Positions 10,706 through 22,990 of a DNA stretch of 64,000 nt are shown in pieces. Both the position numbers and the translations under genes were made by a program. Position 1 is the first letter of the stretch, and every line of letters begins with the position of its first letter. A model generated the notes under the pieces. It made no database searches. It saw nothing but the letters and a program-made list of their open reading frames with translations, and was not told the DNA's origin. The stretch comes from Cephalopachus bancanus (taxonomy: Eukaryota; Chordata; Mammalia; Primates; Tarsiidae): positions 1,984,001-2,048,000 of the forward strand of contig JAPVLO010000059.1 in NCBI GenBank assembly GCA_027257055.1. The letters run 5' to 3'.

Positions 10706-11880
10706 TATTGGGTTTTATGTCAGCTGACCTCTCTATTGGCACAAGGTGATGGGAGGAGAGGAAGGGTGTCAAGGTTATTTCCCAGCTGCCACTCCCACAC
10801 TTCCTAACTACACAAGGTGTAACTACTATCTATACTAACAGAGCCAACGGCTCCATATTCCTCACTATCCCCAAACCAAGAAGATAACAAAAGTTCTGCA
10901 GTGTTGTACAAACCCAACTTTAAGTTCAGATTCCAGACTCATTACCTGGCACTCTTCACTCAGAAACACTTCACTACTACCGGAAGCCAACCTAACCCTG
11001 AACCTCACACACTATACAATTTGGTGTTAAATTCTTCCCAGTTCTACCCCAAACCTGCCTACAACTCTGTTTCATTGGGGCTGAGCCACTATCCAATTTC
11101 TATTCTTAGAGGGGGTTTGGTTTTAGCCTATCCTCACAAATTTCCAATGCATTTAGACATTATGACCCTGTCTACCTCACATATGACCTTGAACATTTCT
11201 ATTACACACAGCTGAAACATGCAGTTGTGAAGACTGAACTCTGTATCAGCCCTTGAAATGAGTGGGAGGCTATGTAGCCTGACCCCTCTCACCAGGCTAT
11301 AAACTCTGTAGAGGGGCTGTGTCTCTGCAGCAGAGATATCTCTCTCTATTTTGCACAAATATGCCCTATAGGTTAGTAACAATCTTGATACTAGAAAAAG
11401 AAAGCCCCAAACTCGATAGGACACAGCAGATAAAACCCAGTGATCTAAGAGGTACACTGTCTCCTTTGGTTTAAAATTTCATCTCTTCTAATTAGAAAAA
11501 ATATTCAATAGGAAAAATTTTTATACAATGTCCTTTTGGCATTAGCATGAATACCTCCAAGGAGCTGTATTATTCAAACAAGTCTTTATTTCAAAATACA
11601 CAGGCAGAGAGAACTAACAAATTATATTTCTACTAAGTGCACGAAAACAACAAAGTTAAGTAAGAAAACACTGAAGCAGCTTTTCCCAGATGATGCCCTG
11701 CCTCCCCAGGGCAGAATGGTTTTCTTTTAAGGAATCCTTATTGATGGCAGAGCTACCTTACAAAGGTAATTAATGACATTTTAAAAACTGAGCTCCCTTC
11801 TCATTTCCTTTCACAATGTAGAGTGAAAGTGATGAGGGGTAAGAGTCCCCTTGGAACACAAAAGCATTTTTACAAGAGCT
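10706..11880. other. Unique non-coding sequence
   Basis: No repeat or gene recognised. The overlapping plus and minus open frames at 10901-11457 have no domain and no splice context. Confidence 0.45.
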
Positions 11881-11897
11881 GCTGAAACTTCATTTTC

Positions 11898-12189
11898 TTT
11901 TTTTCTTTTTTTTTTGAGTTGGAGTCTCACTCTGTAGCCCAGACTGGAGTGCAGTGGCCGCTTCTGGCCACCACAACCTCGACCTGCTGGGCTCCGGCGA
12001 TCCTTCCACCTCAGCCTTCCAAGTAGCTGGAATTACAGGCATGTGCTACCATGCCCAGCTGATTTTTTGATTTATTGTAGAGATGAGGTCTCGCTGCCCA
12101 GGCGGGTCTCGAACCCACGGGCTCAGGCAATCCATTCACCTCAGCCTCCCAAAGGCGCGGGATTACAGGCTGAGCCACCGAGCCCAGCT
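11898..12189 (-). mobile_element. Alu, young subfamily, full length
   Basis: A minus-strand Alu bounded by a perfect 15-bp target duplication, tgaaacttcattttc, at 11883-11897 and 12190-12204. It has 'ggccgcttctggcc' in the right arm and GCGGG-TCTCGAA-CCCAC at box B (one G-T wobble pair in the arm). Confidence 0.95.
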
Positions 12190-12424
12190 TGAAACTTCAT
12201 TTTCAATAGAAAGGAACACATCTTGTCATTTAAACAAAACTTTCAGTCAAGGCACTGATGCTGATGGAGATGAAGCTAGGAGTGAACTGGAGGGGAGAGT
12301 CACAGTCACTCATGCACCAAGGAGGAAGCTACACTACCTTTACCAGGCATGATCTCTTTGTAGGTGACACTGCCTGAAATTCTGATATGAAATCTGAGAA
12401 CTTTGGATGCATAGTTAAAGGAAA

Positions 12425-12580
12425 AGAGCTGAGGGCTGGAGTCACACAGTCAGTATCAAGTCAGACAAGTCCATTAAACTGAGGCAGCATCTTTACCTAC
12501 ACAATGAGGGTAGGAATATCTACCCAATAAGTGTATTATATATGTACAATACAAAGTGTACATAAATATTTAAGTCATGT
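12425..12580 (+). mobile_element. MIR SINE
   Basis: 'gagctgagggctggagtcac', 'cattaaactgaggcagcatctttacctacacaatgaggg' and 'tgtacataaatatttaa' are in MIR order but diverged. Confidence 0.55.
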
Positions 12581-12689
12581 CTGCACATTAAAGACCCTAA
12601 ATCAATATCCATGGAAATAAAAGCAATGGCTACATGCTCCTCATGGCCCACTCATCTCATCAGTCATGAACTTGGCCATCTCCACCTCC

Positions 12690-12860
12690 ACATCATTATT
12701 CATTATATGTGCTAGCTCTTTCCAGTTTCTAGTTTGATGTCCTTAACAACCTTGAGAAGCAACAATTATCATACCCACTTTAAAGAAGAAGAGACTGAAG
12801 ATCAGTTCACACCTTTAGTGGCTTAGACCAAAGGTCTTCCACTGTAAAATTCAATTCCCC
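12690..12860 (-). mobile_element. MIR SINE, reverse orientation
   Basis: 'tccttaacaaccttgagaagcaac', 'atcatacccactttaaagaagaagagactgaag' and the following text match reversed MIR. Confidence 0.55.
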
Positions 12861-13673
12861 TCTTGATTATTCCACACTGGCTTTTAGTTCTATGGAAATT
12901 TCATCCTTAAACTGATGTAAAGGAAGTCAAAATTGCAGAACTCTGAATTAGACAACTACTACGAACAGTGATTGACACTAAGCATTTGTACACAACATGT
13001 AAACCACATGAGTGTGTGAGTAGAGCCCAAAGAAAGTTTGGAGTTATCTGGCCATGACTGAGAAATGGCAGGCTAGGAATCCAAGCCACAACAACAAAAG
13101 CAAAGAGACGTTGTCTCTCTTCTTTGAGAAGATAAAGGAAATCATTTTTCTTCAGTTCAATAACACTTCCTGTAGACAGAAATTTTCCCATCTAATGGAC
13201 AAAACTAGCCAGTTCAAAACAAGTTAATAACAACGCTTTACCCAAAGGTTGCCATAGCAACTTACACACACTATGCAATGATCTAAGCTCCCTGCATGCC
13301 TCTTCTCATTGTGTTCTCACTACAACTTTAAGGCTTGCTATCTCTGAGCTTTTAGAGACTGAGGCTCAGAAGAAGTGAGTATGTATATCAGACAGGATGA
13401 GCAGCTCAAGAGGAGAGAAAACTGGGGTATAGGGTGCATCAAAGTCACTGAAAGAGTCGGTAGTGCAGGTTCTAGAAAGACATCCAGGATGACCATAAGG
13501 AGAACTGCTACTTCTACCACTATCAGAAAAACACAGAATCAGAAAGCCACCAATAGAACAACGGGCAGAAATATATTGTCTGAATTGTCACCAGGGATCA
13601 GAAAACTGCAGTCATCAACACAACCTTTGGCTTTAGAAGAAAGCCAGTCACACTAGCAAAAAGCAAAGTGCTC
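12861..13673. other. Mostly unique sequence, possible MIR trace
   Basis: The stretch at about 13290-13380 ('cttctcattgtgttctcactacaactttaagg…agactgaggctcagaag') may be a worn reversed MIR. No gene is supported. Confidence 0.4.
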
Positions 13674-13688
13674 CATACACTGCTTTTT

Positions 13689-16600
13689 TTTTTAATTTAT
13701 TTTTTATTATGATGTTGTGGGGTACAGTTAAGGGTTAGGTATACAATTACGTTTCATTCAGGCACCCTGTTGATATGAGGTGTTTCCCCGTTCCCAGACA
13801 GATATTTGCTACTGTTAATCCCATCTCCCTCCCCCACCCATAGTTTCCCAGTACTGTCAGTCATTTTCTTATAGTATTACATTGGATGTTCAAGGTCCAT
13901 TATATGAGTGAGAACATGTGATACTCGGGTCTTTGTTTCTGTGAGAGGTCACTCAGTATTATAGACTCTAGTTCCATCCAGGTTGCTGCAAAATTCATGA
14001 TTTTGTTCTTTTTTATGGCTGTGTAGTATTCCATCGTGTATATATACCACATTTTTTAATCCAGTCCTCTTTAGACGGGCAGCATGGCTATTTCCAGGTT
14101 CTTGCTATTGTGAACAACACTGCGATAAACATATGTGTGCAGGTATCTCTTTTATAGAGTGATTTGAGTTCTTCAGGATATATTCCCAGTAGGGGGATTG
14201 CGGGGTCATATGGGAGGTTGGTATTTAGAGCTTTTAGGAATCACCACACTGCTTTCCACAGAGTTTGCACTAGTTTACACTCCCACCAACAGTGTAGAAG
14301 TGTTCCCTTTTTGCCACACCCTCTCCAGCAGCTGTTATTTTTTGAGTTGTTGATAATTGCCATTCTGACTGGAGTTAGGTGGTATCTCAGTGTGGTTTTG
14401 ATTTGCATCTCCCTGATGATTAGTAAGGTTGAACATTTTTTCATGTGTTTGTTGGCTGCTCGGATGTCTTCCTTTGTGAAGTGTCTGTTCATATCTTTTA
14501 CCCATTTTATAATGGGGTTGCTTGTTTCTTCCTTTTCAGCATGTTTGAGTTCCTTGTAGATTCAGGATGTTAAGCCTTTGTCAGACCTGGTGTTGGCAAA
14601 TACTTTCTCCCAGTCTGTAGGCTGTCTCCCTGCTCTCTTGATGGTTTCTTTGGCTTTGCAGAAGCTTGTCAGTTTAATAAGGTCCCACTTGTCTATCTTC
14701 TCTCTTATGACCTGTGGGTTTCAGGTTTTGTTCAGGAATTGGATGCCAGCTCTGATTTCCATGAGGGTATTTCCTTCCTTTTCTAAGGTTCTTATGGTTT
14801 GAGGTTTTACATGTAGGTCCCTGATCCATTTGGAGTTAACCTTTGTGCATGGGGATAGATAGGGGTCCTGTTTCAATCTTCTGCATGCGGTCAGCCAGTT
14901 TTCCCAGCACCATTTACTGAACAGGTTCTCTTCTCCCCAGTGGTAGGTGGTGGAGGCCTTGTCAAAGATGAGTTGGTTGAGAAATTGAGGTTTTGCTTCT
15001 GGAATCTGAATTCTATTCCATTGATCTATGTGCCTGTTCCTATACCAATACCTAGCTGTTTTGATGACTGTAGCTTTATAGTAAAGTCTGAAGTCTGGTA
15101 ATGTGATACCACCTGCTTTGTTTTTTTTGCTGAGGATTGTTCTGGCTATTCTTGGATGTTTGTGTTTCCATATGAATCCTGTGTTGTTTTTTCTAGGTCT
15201 GAGAAGAATGTTGCTGGTAATTTGATGGGTATTGCATTGAATTTGTAGATTGCCTTAGGTAAGATAGACATCTTCACAATGTTGATTCTTCTGATCCATG
15301 AGCATGGGATATTTTTCCACTTGTTTGTGTCATCTTTGATTTTTTTGAGCAGTGTTTTGTAGTTTTCCTTGTAAAGGTCTTTCACATCTCTGGTTAGGAA
15401 GATGCCAAGGTATTTCATTTTTTTTGTGGCTATTGTGAATGGAATTGTGTTTTTTATTTGGGTTTCTGTTTGTTTATTATTGGTGTAGAGAAATGCGATT
15501 GTCTTTTGTACATTTATTTTGTATCCTGAGACTTTGCCAAAGGCCTTTATCAGTGTAAGGAGTTTTTGACAGATTCTCTTGGGTTTTCAAGGTACACAAT
15601 CATATCATCTTCAAAGAGAGATAACTTGACTTCCTCTTTTCCTATTTGGATACCCTTGATTGCCTTCTCTTCTCTGCTCGAGCCAGGACTTCCAATATTA
15701 TGTTGAACAGGAGGGGTGAGAGTGGGCATCCTTGTCTTGTTCCAGTTTTCAGGGGCAATGGTTCTAATTTTTGTCCATTTAGGAGTATGCTGGCTGTGGG
15801 TTTCTCATAGATGGATTTTACTATTTTGAGGTATGTTCCCCGTATGCCTAGATGTTCAAGGGTTTTTATCAAGAAGGGGTGCTGGATTTTATCAAAAGCT
15901 TTTTCTGCATTTAATGATATAATCATGTGGTTTTTGTTTGGACACCTGTTGGTGTATTTAATTACATTTATGGTTTTACGAATGTTGATCCAGCCTTGCA
16001 TCCCAGGAATGAAGCCTACTTGGTCATGATGGATGATTTTTGAGATGTATTGCTGAATCCGGTTTGCTAGGATCTTGTTGAGAATTTTAGCATCTATGTT
16101 CATTAAAGATATCAGCCTGTAGTTCTCTTTCTTTGTTGGATCTTTACCTGGCTTGGGTATCAATGTGATGTTGGCTTCGTAAAATGATTTGGGGAGAGTT
16201 CCATCTTTTTCAATTGCCTGGAATACCTTCAGTAGGATTGGTATCAGCTCCTCCTTAAATGTCTTGTAGAATTCTGCTGGAAAGCCATCTGGGCCAGGGC
16301 TTTTTTCTGTAGGAAGTTTTCTTATTATGTAGTCGATTTCCTTGATTGTTATTGGTCTATTTAGGGTCTCAATTTCTTCTTGTTCCAACCTAGGTAGGTT
16401 GTGTGATGTCAGAAAGTCCTCCATTTCCTTAAGGTTTTCAAGTTTGTTTCCATACAAGTGTATGTAGTAGTCTCTATTGATCTTTTGTATTTCTTCAGGG
16501 TCAGATGTGACTTCATCTTTTGTGTTTCTGATTGTGCTTATTTGGTTTTTTTCTTGTTTTTTCTTCGTCAGTCTAGCTAGGGGACCATCGATCTTGTTTA

Positions 16601-17081
16601 TTCTTTCGAAGAACCAGCTTTTTGTTTCATTGATTTTTTTGTATTATCTTTTTGTCTTCTATGTCCTGGATTTGGGCTTTTATTTTGGTGATCTGAATTC
16701 TTCTGCTGAAATTAGGGTTTGCTTTTCCAGCTTCTTTAGGTGGCTTGTTAGGTTGTTAATTTGTGTTTCTTCCATTTTCCTCATGTGTGTTTGTAGGGAT
16801 ATAAATTCACCTCTTATTATAGCTTTTAAGGCATCCCAGAGATTTTGGTAAGATGTTTCTTCATTTTCATTTGTTTCCAGGTATCTTTTGATCTCTGTTT
16901 TGATTTCATCATTGACCCAGGAGTTGTTTAGCATCATGCTGCTTAGTGTCCATGTCTTTGTGGGTTTTGGGGGGACCTTGTTGGTGTCAATGTTTATTTT
17001 TATTCCACTGTGGTCCAAGAAGGTGCATGGTAGAATTTCAGTCCTTTTAAATTTGCTTATGCTTGATTTGTGTCCAATTAT
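13689..17081 (-). mobile_element. LINE-1, 5' truncated, 3.4 kb
   Basis: A primate-type LINE-1 in reverse orientation: 3' end and T-rich tail at 13684-13710, 3' UTR to about 14160, then ORF2 to the break at 17081. A perfect 15-bp target duplication, catacactgcttttt, brackets it at 13674-13688 and 17082-17096, so insertion was by target-primed reverse transcription. The 5' UTR, ORF1 and most of the ORF2 endonuclease domain are missing. Three shorter L1 3' ends in the window (36037, 43903, 51536) share its 3' UTR type. Confidence 0.95.
14165..17081 (-). pseudogene. LINE-1 ORF2 remnant (reverse transcriptase)
   Basis: ORF2 encodes the L1 endonuclease-reverse transcriptase. Readable pieces lie in several minus-strand frames. 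16680-17081 holds the end of the endonuclease region and the linker (motifs …DHSGIKINI…, …YLETNENEETSYQNLWDALKA…). 15642-16457 holds the reverse transcriptase fingers and palm ([17 protein letters not shown], RPNxRLISL-like segment, [15 protein letters not shown]). 15146-15418 and 14241-14492 hold later parts, including the C-terminal cysteine motif (CWRGCG…HCWWEC). Frameshifts separate these pieces. The catalytic FADD box reads FEDD (15604-15615), although both aspartates remain. The element is dead. Confidence 0.93.
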
Positions 17082-17096
17082 CATACACTGCTTTTT

Positions 17097-17690
17097 AATG
17101 GCCCATCTGGTTAGTGACCAGATGCTGAAACCCAACTGCAGAAAAACCAATTATCTTCTCCAATGTTCTAGTCAGAAGAAACCACAAAAAATACAGAGAG
17201 ATGGCATCAGTCTCAATTCTGAAACTCAAACAAGTGCATTTATTTGGCAAAAAAGGAATCACATCCAGGACCCTAGTTGTAAGGGGGTCTGGGGAGTTTA
17301 ACATTTGGCCTTCCCACCTTTTAGTAAAGGAAGGGATATGACGAGGAGGCTAGGAAAGCTCCTAAGAGTCCAATCACTGTATCTACTTCAGCAGGTTTCA
17401 TCCCACAGGTGGCTCATAATTAAAGGAAGTGAGAACCAAGAGGATGGCAAGGCCAACTGTATAAGGAAATGCATGGAAACAGACAGTAGGTTAACTGGAG
17501 AACTAAGAAGGGTTTAGCGCTGCTGTAGTGAAGAGTACATTTGGGAACAAGGCATAGTATAAAGCTGGAGAGACAAAAAAAGCCAGATGATGACAAATCT
17601 ATTACCTCAGCTTCAAGGCCTTCTCAGTCTATGCTAGACATCCCCCTTGAGTTTCTAAGATGCCTTGAACAATCCTCAATTACTCATTTA
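17097..17690. other. Unique flank of the LINE-1 insertion
   Basis: No repeat or gene recognised. The open frames at 17095-17517 have no recognisable protein. Confidence 0.45.
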
Positions 17691-17694
17691 ATAC

Positions 17695-17865
17695 ACAGAA
17701 TAGTAAACATTCATGTTCTTGTCTGCTCTACTGCTCCCCTTGACTATGAGGGTGGAAGGCCAAGAACCAGCAGGGACTACGCCATTTTGTACTTTTAGAA
17801 CATAGCAGTGTCTGGCACATAACAAAAACTCTGGAAATATTTGTTGTATGGAATATTTCCTAACT
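17695..17865 (+). mobile_element. L2 3' end
   Basis: 'ccccttgactatgagggtgg', 'agaacatagcagtgtctggcacataac' and 'ctctggaaatatttgttgtatgg' follow the L2 terminus pattern. Confidence 0.6.
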
Positions 17866-18094
17866 GATTTTCCTTCCAGAATGAGCATTCTATTGATTAA
17901 AATATAGTCAATCATCTACTTAAAAATAAGAAAATGCTCTCTTTACCTTAAGTATCCTCATTGTAAAAACTGGTTAATTGCAGATTACAGATTGATAACT
18001 CAATTAAGAATACATTCCCATAGATTATTTTTGAAAATTTATGTATAGTAGCAGAAAACTGTTATTTTTGTTAACCCAATAACCATTCACCCAT

Positions 18095-18490
18095 TCTGAT
18101 AAAAGCATCTCAACGTTCCTATAAGGAACCACAGCTCCTTCTCTCAGATAAAGGAATTCACATGAGGGTCATGACCTCAGCCCGAGACTCAGTTTTGCAC
18201 ATGGCCTGGCTGGACCAATGGACATTATCTGTGGGACTCTTGCTATGAGCCACTGAAGAAAAAAAAGTTTCTCTCTTTTGCTGAGATTGCTACTAGTAGT
18301 AAGATGGTAGCCGTGTATTGCCAAGGATCACATGTGAAACAAGGTGTCCAACTAAGAAAGAAGACAATATAGAGGAATCAGAGGCCAAAGATGGAGAGAA
18401 ACAGATTCTTAAAAATATTACTTTGAGGACATTGTACCCAGATCTAGGGGGCCAGAGCTATCACTGGGCAATAAATTCCCATTTTTAGAT
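18095..18490 (+). mobile_element. Ancient LTR-like repeat, family A (copy 1)
   Basis: This copy shares its segment order with the copies at 27990 and 48185 and, reversed, 24190: an early part 'gcctggctggaccaatgg', a middle 'tctctcttttgctgagattgctac…aagatgg' and a late part 'agatggagagaaacagattct' and 'gggcaataaattccc'. The layout (CCAAT-like box, then AATAAA near the end) suggests an old solitary LTR. I could not name the family with certainty. Confidence 0.5.
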
Positions 18491-19630
18491 TAAAAAGACA
18501 AGTATGGTTTCTGTCTCATACTATTAAAAATAATCCAGTTTTAAAATTTACCATATATATGCTATTGGTTGAAGAAATGGCCATGACTAAAAACAGTGAA
18601 AGAATGAAAGTCAACTTTGAGGAACATCAATCCATCAGTGATCTACTATACAGTCATATCAAGGGAGATAATTGGGAGAGACAAAGTCATCACTTGGACA
18701 TTCTTAAGAGAAAACATAACAAGCCCTTTCCTTGTCTACATGCACAGATAATTGATCAATAGAAAATGATCATTACTAAAATGGCTTCAGAGTTCTTCAG
18801 GGTTGTGGGAATTACAAATGATCTGAAAGAAGAGTAATTACATAGAGTTTCCCACAAAGATGTTAGTTGCACAGTTATTAATCATAGTGAGACAGCATGA
18901 TGCCCATTAAAAAAACCATTGAAGACTTTCCAAATAATTGAGCCAAATGAGATATTTTTAAAAATCAAAGCAAGAAAGCCTCATCACTAAAAGTATGTAA
19001 ATACAAGAGAATCAGCCAGTAAACTAAGAAGAGTTGCTCTCATTTAAAATGGCCTTTGCTTGTCATCAAACTCATACAAAATTCCTAAAATCTGTCAGCG
19101 TGGTAGTTTCTAAGTGATATGTCAACAAATATATTCACTGCGAATACTTATTCTGCCCAGAGCCAATGTTTTTAGAAAAACATCCTAAAGATTCAACTGT
19201 TAAATCAATAAAATGAATGTTTTGAGCAGGTGTTTGGAATTGTGCTGATTTATCCATATTTTCCAGTTTAATTTCCATATTTACCACTAAACTTCTGCAA
19301 GAAAACATAAAATGTACCTGGAAGTATTATGCTCATCATAAATACAAGAATAGTTGTACTAAACATACCTGTACCAGTAAGGGTGATTCATAAATCATAT
19401 TCATTTACCTACATCCTTAAAGTTTTCTGTTTAAACTGTAGTAACTGGAATGCCAAGTGCCACAGAGTTTAAATGGTATTTTTAAACCATTAGCAGTTGA
19501 CATTTTAATTAGGCATATTTATTAGAGACAGAAAAAATATATAAGATAAGCAAAGAAAAAAAGCTGAATCAAGGACTCATGAAGAAAGAAAAGAATCCAT
19601 TCCTTTTATCATTTTCTTTTAGCATATCAG
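18491..19630. other. Unique AT-rich sequence
   Basis: No named repeat, exon or RNA gene is visible. Confidence 0.45.
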
Positions 19631-19634
19631 TAGG

Positions 19635-19870
19635 AAAGCAGTATAACTTACTGGTCAAGAAGGTGAGATTTAAAACAAGCCTTCACCAGCTCAAGTCATG
19701 GCTCTGATATTTACTAGCTGGGAAACCCTGAGCAGTATCTGTTTCTGCAAGGACAATGCCAGTTACCTACTTCATAAAGTTGTTCTGGGAACTAAATTGG
19801 GTATTGCTCAAAAAACATTTTTCCTAAGAGGAAAGAAGTGTTCAATAAACGCTAGTTGTTATTATATTAT
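19635..19870 (+). mobile_element. MIR SINE, nearly full length
   Basis: 'agcagtataacttactggtcaagaaggtgag', 'tcatggctctgatatttactagctgggaaaccctgagc', 'ctacttcataaagttgttctggg' and 'gtgttcaataaacgctagttgtt' cover a MIR from head to tail. Confidence 0.75.
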
Positions 19871-19990
19871 TTGTAACCTTATTTATTGGGTGAAGGGTTA
19901 ATAGTGGTAGTGGATTGTTGTTTCAAATTTTATTTATAAATTTATAGATTTATATTTCTTCTTGCACCAGAAAAGACACAAGACAATTTA

Positions 19991-20311
19991 TTTTATTAAT
20001 TCTATTTTCTGAGGGCTCACTCTGTCACCCAGGCTGGATGCAGTGGCATAATCATAGCTCATTGTAGTATCTAGCTGCCAGGCTCAAGCAATCTTCCCTC
20101 CTCAGCCTCCTGAGTAGCTGGCACTACAGGAACACATCACCACACTCAGCTAATTTTTTTATTTTTATTTTTATCTTTTTTTTTTTTTTGTAGAGTTGGG
20201 GGTCTTACAATGTTGCCCAGGCTGGTCTTGAACTTCTAGCCTCAAGATATTCTCCCACCTCAACCTCTCTAGTCACTGGAAACACAAGTTGGAGATACCA
20301 TGCCCTGCATG
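19991..20311 (-). mobile_element. Alu, old AluJ-like
   Basis: A diverged minus-strand Alu: 'ctcactctgtcacccaggctggatgcagtggc', 'ctcctgagtagctggcactacagg' and 'gttgcccaggctggtcttgaac'. The target duplication caagacaattta is still exact at 19979-19990 and 20312-20323. It lacks the young subfamily marks. Confidence 0.92.
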
Positions 20312-20323
20312 CAAGACAATTTA

Positions 20324-20640
20324 AAAGAAGTACAAGCGACAAAAATATAGACCAACTTCAGAACAGGGGTTAAATAAACAAGTAAACACAGGTTGTAAAC
20401 AAAAATAGAGCCAGGAACCAGACAAAGAATAATAATCACAGAGATAATTGCTGCTATAATCAGTTACTAGTTTGTTTGAGACTTTCTGGCATCCAACACA
20501 AAAGAGAACACTAGGTCTACAGCACAATTTTCAGCACTCATGAGAACAAAATATACTGAATACCTAGGAAGAGAGAAAGTGTAGTGATTTTGTTAGAGAC
20601 AGAGAACATAAAGAATGAAGGCCAAAAAATGCAGCAAATC
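20324..20640. other. Unique non-coding sequence
   Basis: Nothing recognisable beyond short AT-rich sequence. Confidence 0.45.
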
Positions 20641-20644
20641 TCCA

Positions 20645-21125
20645 GAGGGGCACATAATTAACAACCATAGTAGATTGCATTGTTGGCCTCAGTTCCTTAC
20701 TCCTCCCTGTATCCACACCTGTGCCAGTGGTCTCTGAGGTCAAATGTATTTCCTCATCCCTTCATTTTAAATTTGATCCTAGGATTTTGTTTGGCCTTGA
20801 CATAAGGGTAAAAGTGACAGTGTGCCTTAATTCTGTTCTAGTCCCTGGTCTTAAAAGATCTCAAGTATTTCTGCTTGCCCTGCTGCATCTCTGCCACAGC
20901 CACGAGAAGCAGATGGCATAGTTTAGTGTGGTTGCAAGTCTAAAGGAGACAAAAGACATAAAGCAGGATCAGACCTGCCGTGTTGAGCACAGGCGCCCAG
21001 CTGAGCCCAGCAGAGATCAGCCGAACCCCAGATGAGTCATTGAGACATAGCCATAATAAATTATTATTGTTTTAAACCTTAGAGTTTTGGGGGTACTTTG
21101 TTATGCAGCAATGGAAAACAAATGC
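20645..21125 (+). mobile_element. MLT1-type LTR (ERVL-MaLR), solitary
   Basis: The 3' part is diagnostic: 'cagctgagcccagcagagatcagccgaacccc', 'ataataaattattattgttttaaacc' and the terminus 'gttttgggggtactttgttatgcagcaatgg'. The 5' half ('gtatccacacctgtgccagtggtctctgag') is more diverged. No internal retroviral genes are attached, so it is a solitary LTR of a mammal-wide extinct family. Confidence 0.75.
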
Positions 21126-21245
21126 AACGACCAAATAAAGAGAGTTTTTTAAGAAGTACTTGCACTGCCAACTATAAGTCAAAAAGTATGCATTCTAAAT
21201 GACTTACCATGAGCCAGAGAAAAGCAGCAAAAGAATATCAGTACA

Positions 21246-21540
21246 GCCCAGGCATGATTGTTCACACCTGTAAGCCCAGCACTTTGGGAGCCTGAGGTGG
21301 AAGGATTGCTTGAATTCAGGAGTTCAAGACTAGCCTAGGAAACACAGTGAGACCTTGTCTCTAAAAAAAAAAAGAAAGAAAAGTAGCCGAGTGTTGTGGC
21401 TATGCCTGCAGTCCCAGCTACTTGAAAGGCTGAGATGGGAGGATCACATGAGCCCAGGAGTTTGAGGCTGCACTGAGCTGTGAGCATGCCACTGCACTCC
21501 AGTCTGGGTGACAGAGTGAGACTCCAATGCAAAAAATATA
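21246..21540 (+). mobile_element. Alu, old AluJ-like
   Basis: 'agcccaggcatgattgttcacacctgtaagcccagcactttggg', an expanded A-rich middle at 21363-21382, 'ggaggatcacatgagcccagg' and 'ctgcactccagtctgggtgacagagtgag', then a tail that has become (AT)n. It lacks the young subfamily marks. Confidence 0.92.
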
Positions 21541-22115
21541 TATATGTATCAATACATATAGTATATATCCTCAGAGCTTCCATTTCTAAACTTATTAACC
21601 TCACCATTATAGCATCAGATATCCCTAATAATCAACATAAAATTAAATTTGTTGCTCACCATTCTAAACGAAAATACTCTAAAATGCAATCACCAAAATT
21701 AAATGCTGTTTAAAGTAATCAGTTTCCATATTTAGGCCATAGAGCTTAAGCAAAACTCACCAGAGGGTGGGATAGGGAGGTGGGCAGTAGGTCATACCTT
21801 AAAGAGATGGACTTACAACTCCAAAGTAGCAATGGTCATGGTAAATGTCTCATGTGTGTGGTCCTCAGAAGAGCTGTCACGTGTATGCAGATGCAAGGGT
21901 CGGAAAAACCAGTTTCTTCAAATGTGTACTTAATTCAAAAGACACAAGGGCAGATGTTCCCCATGATTTGTGTTGACTTGAGTTTGGGTTGCTTTTTCAC
22001 ATAGGCAACTCTATCCAGTGTGCACAGAGCAGAGGTAGTGGCAGGGGTTTCATCATTTAAACATGGTTAAGGATTTTCATGAGCAAGGCTGGGAAGGCGA
22101 ACTAATACTATCAAA
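21541..22115. other. Unique non-coding sequence
   Basis: No repeat or gene recognised. Confidence 0.45.
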
Positions 22116-22125
22116 ACAATGATAA

Positions 22126-22411
22126 GCCGGGCTCGATGGCTCAGCCTGTAATCCTGCGCCTTTGGGAGGCTGAGGTGAGTGGATTGCCTGAGCCTGCGGG
22201 TTCGAGACCCGCCTGGGCAGCGAGACCTCATCTCTACAATAAATCAAAAAATCAGCCGGGCGTGGTAGCGCATGCCTGTAATTCTGGCTACTTGGAAGGC
22301 TGAGGCGGAAAGATCACCGGAGCCCAGCAGGTCGAGGCTGCGGTGGCCGGCAGCAGCCGCTGCACTCCAGTCTGGGTGACAGAGTGAGACTCCAACTCAA
22401 AAAAAAAAAAC
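22126..22411 (+). mobile_element. Alu, young subfamily, full length
   Basis: 'gccgggctcgatggctcagcctgtaatcctgcgcc' is the subfamily start. The box B arm GCGGG-TTCGAGA-CCCGC is perfect at 22196-22212. The right arm has 'gtggccggcagcagccgctgcactcc' and the end is 'caactcaaaaaaaaaaaa'. Target duplication: acaatgataa at 22116-22125 and 22412-22421. Confidence 0.95.
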
Positions 22412-22424
22412 ACAATGATAATAG

Positions 22425-22560
22425 CTAACATTCACTTATCAATAAGGATATTGTTAATCACTGTGCAAAGCACTGAGGATGAACTAAACGAATGTTAAAT
22501 TCTTTTACATTCATAATAACCCAAGAAGGTAGGTATCTTTATTCCCTTCTCCAATCTACT
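22425..22560 (-). mobile_element. MIR SINE, reverse orientation
   Basis: 'cactgtgcaaagcactgagg', 'ttttacattcataataacccaagaaggtaggtatctttattccc' is the reversed MIR 3' half. The Alu just upstream landed at its edge. Confidence 0.65.
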
Positions 22561-22734
22561 TTGTTTCTTGCTTTTACTGGCAGATATTCTGGAGTGTGGA
22601 GAAAGCAAGTGATGTGCCTATGGTTATACAGGCACTCTTTGTCTAATAGGAGATAGGCAAAATTAGGACAGGTGCTCTTGATTACTATCTGCTTTGGATA
22701 AGTCTTGAATATTTTCTTGGTTAATTGAATCTTT

Positions 22735-22990
22735 ATTTTTTTAATTAATGCATTGTAATTGCACATATATATGGGGTATAATGCGATGTTTTAATTCATA
22801 TCTATATTTAATACATATCAATCAGAGTCGTGAGTATTTCTATCACCTCATACACTTATTTCTTTGTGGTAAGAACCTTCAAAAGCCTTTCTTCTAGTTA
22901 TGTTGTAATATACAATATTTTACTGTTAACCATTAGTCACCTTTCTGTGCAACAGAACACCAGAATTTACTTCTCCTATCTAACTATTGA
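22735..22990 (-). mobile_element. L1MA/L1PB-type L1 3' end
   Basis: 'attgcacatatatatggggtataatgcgatgttttaattc', 'gagtatttctatcacctcatacacttatttctttgtgg' and 'caacagaacaccagaatttacttctcctatctaact' are reversed 3' UTR text of medium-old primate L1. Confidence 0.75.

Noticed and set aside
15642..16457. Reverse transcriptase gene as a host or viral gene
   Set aside because: It is LINE-1 ORF2 within an insertion bounded by target duplications, with frameshifts on both sides.
22196..22212. tRNA gene suggested by a perfect T-arm
   Set aside because: The arm is the box B region of an Alu. No acceptor, D or anticodon arms surround it.
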